Shown here: one piece after another, positions 1-5,265 of the stretch | Layout of the letters: the number at the start of each line of letters is the position of its first letter | Position numbering within the stretch: position 1 is the stretch's first letter | NCBI GenBank assembly: GCA_004376435.1 | Contig: SOJS01000110.1 | Coordinates: 1 to 11,661, forward strand | Direction of reading: 5' to 3' | From: Dehalococcoidia bacterium | GTDB taxonomy: Bacteria; Chloroflexota; Dehalococcoidia; Dehalococcoidales; JAUVZE01 | Length of the DNA: 11,661 nt | Notes under the pieces: generated by a model | Told to the model about the DNA's origin: nothing | What the model saw: the letters and a program-made list of their open reading frames with translations, nothing else | Databases searched by the model: none | Program-made: the position numbers and the translations under genes

Positions 1-34
1 TGTGTCTACAGTGAATGGGAAGGCTACACCAAAT

Positions 35-66
35 AAAAAGGGAGCCTATCTACAGGCTCCCTTTTT
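35..66 (-). terminator. Rho-independent terminator of the envelope gene block
   Basis: A perfect 12-bp inverted repeat (AAAAAGGGAGCC at 35-46, GGCTCCCTTTTT at 55-66) encloses an 8-nt loop. On the minus strand it lies about 20 nt past the stop codon of the DUF5666 protein and ends in a T run, as an intrinsic terminator should. Because the A and T runs are symmetric it could also stop plus-strand transcripts entering from the left. Nothing else is recognisable in positions 1-86. Confidence 0.9.
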
Positions 67-86
67 ATGCCAGACACAGGCTAGCG

Positions 87-968
87 TTACTCTTCAGTCC
101 CCTTTAGTCCCAGCCGTACTCCAGGCAGGTCAATGCCAATCAATACTACCTTCGCCAGCAGGCTTTCGTCCTCCTGCTCACGGTAGAAGATTATCGCCTC
201 CTGTCCTGTCTCCACCGCCAGGGTGCCGCGCAGGACAAAGATGGTGTTCTCATCATAGTCAATGTCCGTTTCACCAATGGTGATAATCTCTTCGGTTTCA
301 CCCAGGGTAATAGTGCCGCTGATACACTCCAGACTAAACATGGGTCGGGCTGGGTGCACCACCACCCCCCTGGCGATAAGACGGTCGCCGGCCGGGTCGC
401 GGCGGCTGATTACGGTGACCCGCTTACCTTCCTCTACCGTGGCGCCAGGCGGCAGGACCTTAAACTCATCAGCAATCTCAAAGGTAACGGTATTTTCCCA
501 TTTGTCCTCTATGGTGATGCTCACTCCTTCTTCATATTCCGTCACTATACCCACATGATGACGGTACTGAGGTTTGCCGGGAATAACCACGATGTGGCGG
601 GCATGCAGCTCATCATCTATCTCATAAGCCTGAATTGCCACCTTCATCCCCAGTTCAATATCATCCAGGGTGGCTGAGCTGCCCAGGGTCGGCACCCTGA
701 TTTTGGTCGCCTCATCAACCATAATTACCGTCTCCTCGTCAACTTCAATCTCTCCTGACCCTACACCCGTCACCTCTACATCCGTCACCTCACCGCGGAC
801 AATAACTACCTCCCCAAACTGCCATCTGTTGCCTTGACCTTCATCTGGCTTGAGCAACAGCGATGGTTGGGGATTGTCAGCTCCGGTGGCGGCATATGTC
901 GGGAGCACCCCGGTCAAAAGCATCGCCACAGCTAGTGTCAAAACCGCCATAGTCTTTAGTAACCTCAT
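87..968 (-). CDS. Exported protein with three DUF5666-type repeats
   Basis: This 293-residue protein starts with a signal peptide: basic MRLLK, a hydrophobic core, and a likely cleavage site after TYA at residue 26. It is therefore probably secreted or held outside the membrane. The rest is built of three beta-rich repeats (about 53-130, 138-208 and 215-281). Each follows the pattern G-x-V, a short strand with an acidic turn, a 'V-x-x-x-T-x-I'-like strand, then 'G-x-x-V' and a closing 'A-x-x-V-V'. This is the style of DUF5666, a predicted small barrel domain of unknown role. An SD sequence GGAGGG (976-981) lies inside the end of the upstream lipoprotein gene, whose stop is 4 nt from this ATG, so the two are almost certainly co-transcribed. 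A strong terminator follows. No catalytic motif is visible; a structural or ligand-binding role in the envelope is only a guess. Confidence 0.85.
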   Translation of the reverse strand: MRLLKTMAVLTLAVAMLLTGVLPTYAATGADNPQPSLLLKPDEGQGNRWQFGEVVIVRGEVTDVEVTGVGSGEIEVDEETVIMVDEATKIRVPTLGSSATLDDIELGMKVAIQAYEIDDELHARHIVVIPGKPQYRHHVGIVTEYEEGVSITIEDKWENTVTFEIADEFKVLPPGATVEEGKRVTVISRRDPAGDRLIARGVVVHPARPMFSLECISGTITLGETEEIITIGETDIDYDENTIFVLRGTLAVETGQEAIIFYREQEDESLLAKVVLIGIDLPGVRLGLKGTEE

Positions 969-972
969 ATTT

Positions 973-1308
973 TTACCCTCCTTTAACCAAAGTTACTATC
1001 AGTTCAGTGCTTGCCTCGTTTTCCTCTTCATCAGAGGCGATTATCTCAATAATGTTCGGTCCTTCCTCCAGAGGAAGGGTAATGGCGAAGGTGCCCTGAA
1101 TATCAGCCACGATGATTTCACCATTGACGCTGACGACAGCCCCAGGGCTGGTGCTGCCCCTCACCTCAACCTCACCAACAGTGACCACACTGCCATCAAC
1201 CGGCTGACTTACAGTTAAGGAAAGACCGGTCTCCGCTGGTGAAGAACAACCACCAACCAGAGCTAAAATTAAGACCGGGATAATAATCAGGGCTAATTTT
1301 TTTCTCAT
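973..1308 (-). CDS. Small lipoprotein with one Ig-like (Big/glucodextranase-B-like) domain
   Basis: This 111-residue protein has a lipoprotein signal peptide: MRKK, a hydrophobic stretch, then lipobox LVGGC with the modified cysteine at residue 21. The mature part (about 31-108) is a single beta-sandwich domain. Its course 'P-x-D-G-S ... V-x-V-x-G-S-T-x-P-G-A-x-V ... F-x-x-x-L-x-L-x-x-G-x-N-x-I' is typical of bacterial Ig-like modules in cell-surface proteins. It is presumably anchored to the outer face of the membrane. A GTG directly precedes the ATG at 1308; I prefer the ATG, but neither start has a clear SD sequence. It is the middle gene of a minus-strand block, 80 nt after the DUF5667 gene and 4 nt before the DUF5666 gene. 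The shared direction and tight spacing suggest an envelope module. The specific ligand is unknown. Confidence 0.85.
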   Translation of the reverse strand: MRKKLALIIIPVLILALVGGCSSPAETGLSLTVSQPVDGSVVTVGEVEVRGSTSPGAVVSVNGEIIVADIQGTFAITLPLEEGPNIIEIIASDEEENEASTELIVTLVKGG

Positions 1309-1388
1309 CACACTATTTATAACGAAAAAGTCACCATTTGGTTAGTGGCAAACTAAAGAAACTTTACAAAAAGCGCCGCTAGCTCACC

Positions 1389-2183
1389 CTAATCGGCAAT
1401 TGCCGCCAGTGCCTGCTGGTAGCGGGCTTCGGATAGGACGATTGCCCGAAGCAGGGCAGGTCTGGCTTCTTCCGGCACCTCCGCCAGAACAGCGCGCAGT
1501 TTTGCCGGATGGCTGACAGCATAACCAGCCAGCAGCCTCCTCAGCTTGCCCCGACCATTAGCCTGGGGGCCCCTGTCCATCTCGGCAGCTGGTGCCGTCA
1601 AGAAGCCAGCTTCCTCCGGGACTGAAACCAGGCTGGCTATCCTTACCAGATGGTTATTCAGGCGCTGGCTGACCATCTCCACCTGCCTGGCATCGCCCCT
1701 AGCGGCGACATAAACTATCTCATCCACCCTTCTATCCACCAGACGGGCATAAAGCTCTGCCTTATCCAGAGGTGAGGTGGTGAATACCAACTGCACCTGC
1801 TCCGAGGCTATCTTTACCGGATAGAGAGCCTCATCGGGCATGCTATCGCCCGCCGCCGCCACCGTGCCGCCCCCAGCCAGCAACAGGACAAGGACTATAG
1901 TCACGGCTGTCGCCCAGCCTGGCAGCCAGCCAAAGACAGGCAGCCGTCTCCCGGACTTCGCTTCCTGTAGCGCCGAGTGGAACTGGTATCTAGCTCTGGC
2001 TTTAAACTCAGGGCGAGGCTGAATGGCTGACGCCTGCTTGGTTGCCAGCGCCGTCTCCAGCAGCGGCTTAAGCTCAGCCGCCAGCTCCGGATAGCTCGCC
2101 AGACACTGCTCTATCGTCTCTCCCTTGGTCAGCAGGCGCTCCAGGCACTCATCCAGGATACTGTTAAATTGGTTACTCTTCAT
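1389..2183 (-). CDS. DUF5667 single-pass membrane protein, possible anti-sigma-like regulator
   Basis: Read from the ATG at 2183 the protein has 264 residues. The frame stays open to a TTG further upstream, but that would add 24 unconserved-looking residues, so I reject it. Residues 1-50 are a soluble N-terminal segment (ILDECLERLL, then E-x-C-L-x-x-Y-P-E-L-x-x-E-L-x-P-L-L) that recurs at the start of Chloroflexota DUF5667 proteins. A transmembrane helix covers about 92-111. The segment after it (AAGDSMPDEALYPVKIASEQ, then S-P-L-D-K-A-E-L-x-x-R-L-x-x-R-R-V-D-E) is the DUF5667 signature and continues as long helices to about 185. In this family the layout is often found beside an ECF sigma factor, suggesting a membrane regulator, but none is encoded here; upstream is divergent rimI. 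SD is weak (AAGG only 2 nt before ATG, with an in-frame GTG just before it). Confidence 0.82.
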   Translation of the reverse strand: MKSNQFNSILDECLERLLTKGETIEQCLASYPELAAELKPLLETALATKQASAIQPRPEFKARARYQFHSALQEAKSGRRLPVFGWLPGWATAVTIVLVLLLAGGGTVAAAGDSMPDEALYPVKIASEQVQLVFTTSPLDKAELYARLVDRRVDEIVYVAARGDARQVEMVSQRLNNHLVRIASLVSVPEEAGFLTAPAAEMDRGPQANGRGKLRRLLAGYAVSHPAKLRAVLAEVPEEARPALLRAIVLSEARYQQALAAIAD

Positions 2184-2196
2184 CACCTTATACCAG

Positions 2197-2218
2197 ATAG
2201 TACTATACAAATAGTATA
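2197..2218. promoter_or_regulatory. AT-rich palindromes upstream of the DUF5667 gene
   Basis: A perfect 10-bp palindrome ATAGTACTAT (2197-2206) overlaps an inverted repeat TATAC-N5-GTATA (2204-2218), starting 13 nt upstream of the DUF5667 start codon. On the minus strand the block contains TATACT, a plausible -10 element, but I find no convincing -35 at 16-18 bp. It may be a promoter with an operator, or just AT-rich DNA. Confidence 0.3.
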
Positions 2219-2346
2219 ACGGAGGAAATGGCAAAAAGATAGGTTCCAAGCTCAATCAAAATGTCGGCGGGAAACAGCAATATGTTAAAATTAAAAAGAG
2301 CCTTTTTCAAAACCAGGGCTCTCCTTAAAGGGGATAGAGGTCGGCT

Positions 2347-2994
2347 ATGTATGTGCGGCTGATGCACGAAGAGGATATTGACCAGGTCACCAGGATTGAC
2401 CGTGAAGTCTTTCCTGCTCTGTGGCCACCGGTTAACTATAAGCATGAGTTACAAAACCGGTTAGCCCATTATATCGTCATCAGCAATGAGGAGCCAATAA
2501 CTAGAGAGCCCAAGGCAGAGCCGCCATCGGGCTTGCCTCGGCTGCTAGCCAGGGCAGGGCAGCTTTTACACTATAGCCGGCTATCTACTAGGCAAACAGC
2601 GCCGGCAAAAAGGGAGTACATTATCGGTTTTGGCGGCTTCTGGCTGGTGGCTGATGAAGCCCATATCATCAGCCTGGCAGTGCGCCAGACACACCAGAAA
2701 CGGGGGATAGGAGAACTACTGCTTATCGCCACCATAGAGCTAGCCACCCAGCTTGATGCCCGTATTATTACCCTGGAGGTGCGCGCCTCCAACACCCCCG
2801 CCCTGAGCCTATATTACAAGTATGGCTTCACTCAGGTAGGGATACGCCATGGCTACTACACTGATAATAAGGAAGACGCCATATTGATGACCGCCAATAA
2901 CATCGCCTCAGCCTCATTTCAGGCACGCCTTCAGCAGTTAAAGAAGTCCCACTCCAAAAGGTGGAGGGTAGCCTCATATCAAATTACCCCCTAG
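2347..2994 (+). CDS. rimI: RimI-like N-acetyltransferase (GNAT family)
   Basis: This is probably a protein N-terminal acetyltransferase of the RimI type, which acetylates the N-terminal alanine of ribosomal protein S18 using acetyl-CoA. Visible motifs are the entry 'M-x-x-x-D-I-x-x-V-x-x-I-D-R-E-V-F-P' (6-23), the acetyl-CoA loop QTHQKRGIG (114-122), then LEVRASN (143-149), ALSLYYKYGF (152-161) and the RimI tail G-x-R-x-x-Y-Y-x-D-N-x-E-D-A (165-178). At 215 residues it exceeds the usual 150-160: residues about 49-89 are an insert between strands, and about 30 residues follow the fold. Start choice is supported by GAGGT 5 nt upstream. It is divergent from the DUF5667 gene and converges with the next minus-strand gene, 25 nt apart. 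Another GNAT substrate cannot be excluded. Confidence 0.82.
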   Translation: MYVRLMHEEDIDQVTRIDREVFPALWPPVNYKHELQNRLAHYIVISNEEPITREPKAEPPSGLPRLLARAGQLLHYSRLSTRQTAPAKREYIIGFGGFWLVADEAHIISLAVRQTHQKRGIGELLLIATIELATQLDARIITLEVRASNTPALSLYYKYGFTQVGIRHGYYTDNKEDAILMTANNIASASFQARLQQLKKSHSKRWRVASYQITP

Positions 2995-3019
2995 CGGCTA
3001 AAGGCAGGCAAAAAGCCAG

Positions 3020-3502
3020 TTATTTTTGGGGAAAGAAGCTGCGCCGCTTGGGAGTTGTTGGCGCCTGGCCACTATTTGACTGGAGCCACTGCTCAAGCCC
3101 CTGCCGGCAGCGAGTAAGCGGCTCCTTTAGCTTATCCGCCGGGATACCCACCAGATAGCTGAGGGTTTTAAGCCTTCTCGCCGCATTTATCTCCCGGTTG
3201 AACTCCTCCGCCATATTGAAGGTTTTCTCCAGAGTTACCAGCAGCTCCCGGTCGAGAAAATCCAGTTTATTTTTATTTCTCTGCCAGCTACTTGTCTCAA
3301 ACTTCTTCGCCGGATGCCCCTGGATAAATTCCTCGGCAATCTGCTGATTAAGAGAAATGTCCGTTAGCAGGCTACTGGCTATCTCCAGGGGTGTCCCTTC
3401 CTTGCGGCGCTTCTTGAAGAATATCTGGAAAAGTATAAGCAGAATCAGCGGTATCAGGACTATCAGGTTTCTGCCGATATTGCCCAGGTCACCATTATCC
3501 AC
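3020..3502 (-). CDS. Membrane-anchored protein of unknown function
   Basis: I do not recognise this 160-residue protein. One transmembrane helix (about 13-30) is followed by the basic stop-transfer KKRRK, which predicts a short outside N-terminus and a cytoplasmic body. The body is almost entirely charged and helical (about 38-145), including two leucine-rich amphipathic stretches around 80-100 and 105-140, and ends in a proline/lysine tail. The start is a GTG at 3502, supported by a full AGGAGG 6 nt upstream. It stands alone on the minus strand, converging with rimI and separated from the permease gene by 230 bp. The shape would suit a membrane-tethered scaffold, but that is inference. Confidence 0.7.
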   Translation of the reverse strand: MDNGDLGNIGRNLIVLIPLILLILFQIFFKKRRKEGTPLEIASSLLTDISLNQQIAEEFIQGHPAKKFETSSWQRNKNKLDFLDRELLVTLEKTFNMAEEFNREINAARRLKTLSYLVGIPADKLKEPLTRCRQGLEQWLQSNSGQAPTTPKRRSFFPQK

Positions 3503-3553
3503 CGACTGCCTCCTGTCTTAAAATCTAAGCTTTAATTAAACCATATTCAGCAG

Positions 3554-3568
3554 GTCATGTCCAATGAC
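3554..3568. repeat. Short palindrome in the 3503-3732 gene-free region
   Basis: GTCAT (3554-3558) and ATGAC (3564-3568) form a 5-bp inverted repeat around TGTCC... spacer GTCCA. It lies about 50 bp upstream of the GTG-started membrane-protein gene and could be part of its control region. The evidence is weak. Confidence 0.25.
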
Positions 3569-3582
3569 AAAAAGGCAGGGTG

Positions 3583-3613
3583 CTTGACAGGGGGTGCTAT
3601 AATCCTAGTCAAG
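3583..3613 (+). promoter_or_regulatory. Extended -10 promoter-like site inside an inverted repeat
   Basis: TGCTATAAT (3595-3603, starting one base earlier in context as GTGC) fits the extended -10 pattern TGnTATAAT on the plus strand. A TTGACA at 3584-3589 is only 8 bp upstream, too near to act as a normal -35. The whole site is flanked by CTTGAC (3583-3588) and GTCAAG (3608-3613), so it could also be an operator. Any plus-strand transcript from here has no obvious gene to serve and would run antisense into the permease gene. Confidence 0.35.
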
Positions 3614-3633
3614 GCATGAAGTAAAACTAGAAA

Positions 3634-3684
3634 GGGGTAAAAATTCCTATTCCGGCGGGGGTTCTTCTGACGCCAGCTTACCCC
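3634..3684. repeat. Long nested inverted repeat, possible RNA structure
   Basis: GGGGTAA (3634-3640) pairs with TTACCCC (3678-3684), and inside it GGCG (3654-3657) pairs with CGCC (3671-3674). The result is an interrupted hairpin with an internal loop on one side. No T run follows on either strand, so it does not look like an intrinsic terminator. It lies just downstream of the promoter-like site at 3583-3613 on the plus strand, and about 50 nt past the permease stop on the minus strand. It could be part of a small RNA or a 3' stabilising structure; I cannot match it to a known RNA class. Confidence 0.35.
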
Positions 3685-3732
3685 CACATGCCCAGTTGTG
3701 CTTAGAATTATCCTTAATAATGATATGGCCGC

Positions 3733-4260
3733 TTATTCAAGCAAGGCTACCCCGGAGAAGAACCTGTTGGCTATCATTCCGGCAATGGGCGGAAAGAAAA
3801 AGACACATGCCAGGCGAATTAGCGAGAATTTCCAGCCCATCAGGCCTATCTCTATCGGCAGCCGGCTCACCGCCAGCAGTGACCAGGCGGTGACAAAGGC
3901 TACCATAGTGCCAATACTGGCTCCGGCACGCAGCAGTCCGGCGGCGATGGGTAAACTAACATAGGGGCCGCCGGGGGTAAAACCGCCGACTAATGTACCA
4001 ATTAAGACACCTCTAAAACCAGACTCGGTGCCCACCCACTTAGATATCATCTCATGGGGAACAAGAACCTGAATCATACCGGCGATAATAAAGGCGAAAA
4101 TGAGCAAAGGGGTAATCTGCAGCAGCAGGCTGCCGGCGGCTTTCAAGCCGAGGATATGTTCCCCACCCCCTCTTTGATAGCCAATAACAAGAACTATAAT
4201 GGCAATTATGCCCATTATTATCGTTGGGATAAGCATTGCCGAAAACCTCCTCTTACTCAT
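3733..4260 (-). CDS. Half-size DUF318/YraQ-type permease
   Basis: This 175-residue protein is an integral membrane protein with about five helices (around 8-28, 45-66, 84-104, 118-138 and 148-166). The loop 'G-G-F-T-P-G-G-P-Y-V-S-L-P-I-A-A-G-L-L-R-A-G' (about 92-113) followed by a hydrophobic helix resembles the core repeat of the DUF318 (YraQ/ArsP) permease family. Full-length members have roughly 300 or more residues and two such halves; this is one half with a complete start and stop, so probably a dimer rather than a broken gene. The cysteine-containing motif of many ArsP-type members is GGPY here, so arsenic export should not be assumed. The ATG at 4260 has GGGAG 8 nt upstream. The zinc-ribbon gene ends 18 nt before, so the two likely form an operon. 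Confidence 0.75.
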   Translation of the reverse strand: MSKRRFSAMLIPTIIMGIIAIIVLVIGYQRGGGEHILGLKAAGSLLLQITPLLIFAFIIAGMIQVLVPHEMISKWVGTESGFRGVLIGTLVGGFTPGGPYVSLPIAAGLLRAGASIGTMVAFVTAWSLLAVSRLPIEIGLMGWKFSLIRLACVFFFPPIAGMIANRFFSGVALLE

Positions 4261-4278
4261 ACCATTTCTCCCTATCAG

Positions 4279-4497
4279 CTAGCGCTGTTTGAATTTGGCT
4301 TTTAGGGCTTCAATTTCCTGCTGCTTGTCAAACTCTTCCTGGCTGAGGGGCTGACACGACTTAAGCTCGTTGTTCTCCATCTTAATGGTGAAGAGCTGTC
4401 GGCATTTCCAGCATCGGTAAGGTCCCTGATAGCTGGTATCTGAAAGAGACAAGCTGCCCTCAGTGCTACATTCAGGGCATTTGATTTTGACTAGCAT
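4279..4497 (-). CDS. Small zinc-ribbon protein (MJ0042-like)
   Basis: This 72-residue protein has two zinc knuckles, CPEC at 7-10 and CWKC at 29-32. They are set in the pattern 'I-K-C-P-x-C ... L-S-L ... Y-R-C-W-K-C-R-x-L-F-T-I', which is close to MJ0042-type zinc ribbons. The C-terminal third (about 50-72) is a charged helix (EEFDKQQEIEALKAKFKQR) suited to a coiled coil or protein contact. It starts at an ATG with AGGAG 8 nt upstream and is first in a probable operon with the half-size permease. A metal-linked or assembly role beside the permease is possible. An alternative is a Trm112-like partner for the methyltransferase upstream, discussed separately, but the motif order fits MJ0042 better. 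Confidence 0.75.
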   Translation of the reverse strand: MLVKIKCPECSTEGSLSLSDTSYQGPYRCWKCRQLFTIKMENNELKSCQPLSQEEFDKQQEIEALKAKFKQR

Positions 4498-4517
4498 AAC
4501 CTCTCCTTTCTCTTAAA

Positions 4518-4547
4518 ATCCTATCCTCTGGCTAACAGTTTTGTCAA
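4518..4547 (-). promoter_or_regulatory. Promoter for the zinc-ribbon/permease operon
   Basis: On the minus strand a consensus -35 TTGACA (4542-4547) is followed after 18 bp by TAGGAT (4518-4523), which matches the -10 consensus at four of six positions. The start codon at 4497 lies 20 nt further on with an SD sequence between. This suggests the operon is transcribed independently of the methyltransferase gene upstream. Confidence 0.6.
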
Positions 4548-4565
4548 TATAAAGAGATAGAGAGG

Positions 4566-5225
4566 CTATTTTGAACCACCCTTTCTCACCAGCAAACATA
4601 TATTGCGGGAAAAGAACTTGAGCCGGAAGCGGTAGGTGCTTTCCGGGAAAGACTTCAATACCTCAAAGCCAGCCCTCTTTAACATTCCCTCAAGCTGGGG
4701 GTAGGAGAAAAGGTAGTAGTAGCGGTGCAGGGTCTTGTCCTTCATCTGCCAGGGGACGGCTAACTCCTTGCCTTTAACCCAGAAGCGGCGTTGCCACTGG
4801 TTCCAGACAGTGATAAAGGCTTCGCTACCGGGCTTTAGTACCCGCCACAGCTCATAGAAAGCCCTCTCCCTCTCCTCGGGATACCTTATGTGATGGTAGG
4901 TAGCTACCGAAATTGCCCAGTCAAAGGCTTCATCCTGATAGGGAAGGTGGCTAACATCAGCCAGCGCCAGGCTGGCACTAAAATTGAATTTCTGGGCATA
5001 TCTGGTGGCAAATCCTAGCATCTCATCAGAAAAATCAATGCCATAAAGCTCAAATGACTCCTTAAAAGGTAAAAAGTCAGCCCCGTGGGCGCAGCCGATA
5101 TTCACCAGCCGGCCCTTCTGCCAGCGCTTTGCCAGCGCCTCCAGCTCGCGGCGGAACAGAGACCAGTGGCGGAGGTTATACCAGCTGGGGGCTATTTGGT
5201 TAAAGACATCCCTGTTTGTTGCCAT
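4566..5225 (-). CDS. Trm9/ALKBH8-like SAM-dependent methyltransferase, probable tRNA wobble-uridine methyltransferase
   Basis: Read from the ATG at 5225 this is a 219-residue class I methyltransferase; a TTG at 5264 would add 13 unlikely residues. Motif I is LVNIGCAHGADF (40-51), motif II YGIDFSDEM (61-69), and the acidic adenine contact AD at 89-90. Several stretches recall Trm9/ALKBH8: 'VFNQIAPSWYNLR' near the N-terminus, 'ISVATYHHI' (105-113) then E-x-E-R-A (117-122), 'LKPGSEAFITVWNQWQ' (130-145), and 'RYYYLFSYPQLEGMLKRAGF' (168-187). Trm9 methylates the carboxymethyl group at U34 of tRNA to the methyl ester mcm5U, with Trm112 as partner in eukaryotes. Elp3, which makes that carboxymethyl group, is encoded divergently 40 bp away, which supports the reading. 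The SD is weak; a TATAAT (minus strand, 5247-5252) lies 21 nt upstream. The methyltransferase fold is certain; the tRNA substrate is inferred. Confidence 0.8.
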   Translation of the reverse strand: MATNRDVFNQIAPSWYNLRHWSLFRRELEALAKRWQKGRLVNIGCAHGADFLPFKESFELYGIDFSDEMLGFATRYAQKFNFSASLALADVSHLPYQDEAFDWAISVATYHHIRYPEERERAFYELWRVLKPGSEAFITVWNQWQRRFWVKGKELAVPWQMKDKTLHRYYYLFSYPQLEGMLKRAGFEVLKSFPESTYRFRLKFFSRNICLLVRKGGSK

Positions 5226-5246
5226 AAGCCACAATCTGCTAAACTC

Positions 5247-5254
5247 ATTATAAG
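5247..5254. promoter_or_regulatory. Symmetric -10-like element between the methyltransferase gene and elp3
   Basis: ATTATAAG reads as TATAAT on the minus strand (5247-5252) and as TATAAG on the plus strand (5249-5254), in the middle of the 40-bp divergent spacer. The minus-strand reading is well placed for the methyltransferase start. On the plus strand it would leave elp3 a very short leader lacking its SD sequence, so elp3 may use a promoter further upstream. No consensus -35 is seen for either direction. Confidence 0.4.
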
Positions 5255-5265
5255 GGAAGCACAAT

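Noticed and set aside
2184..2255. N-terminal extension of the DUF5667 protein from a TTG at 2255
   Set aside because: The added residues are hydrophobic and unlike the family, the start is TTG without an SD sequence, and the usual family N-terminus begins at the ATG at 2183.
2297..2322. AGAGCC/GGCTCT hairpin upstream of rimI as a terminator or riboswitch
   Set aside because: The stem is about 6 bp with a 14-nt loop, no T run follows, and no known leader motif is visible.
3584..3603. TTGACA plus TATAAT as a standard sigma-70 promoter
   Set aside because: The boxes are only 8 bp apart, far short of 16-18 bp; only the extended -10 reading is kept, at low confidence.
5226..5264. TTG start at 5264 for the Trm9-like methyltransferase
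   Set aside because: It would lie upstream of the TATAAT box and nearly touch the elp3 start codon; the ATG at 5225 gives the normal family N-terminus.
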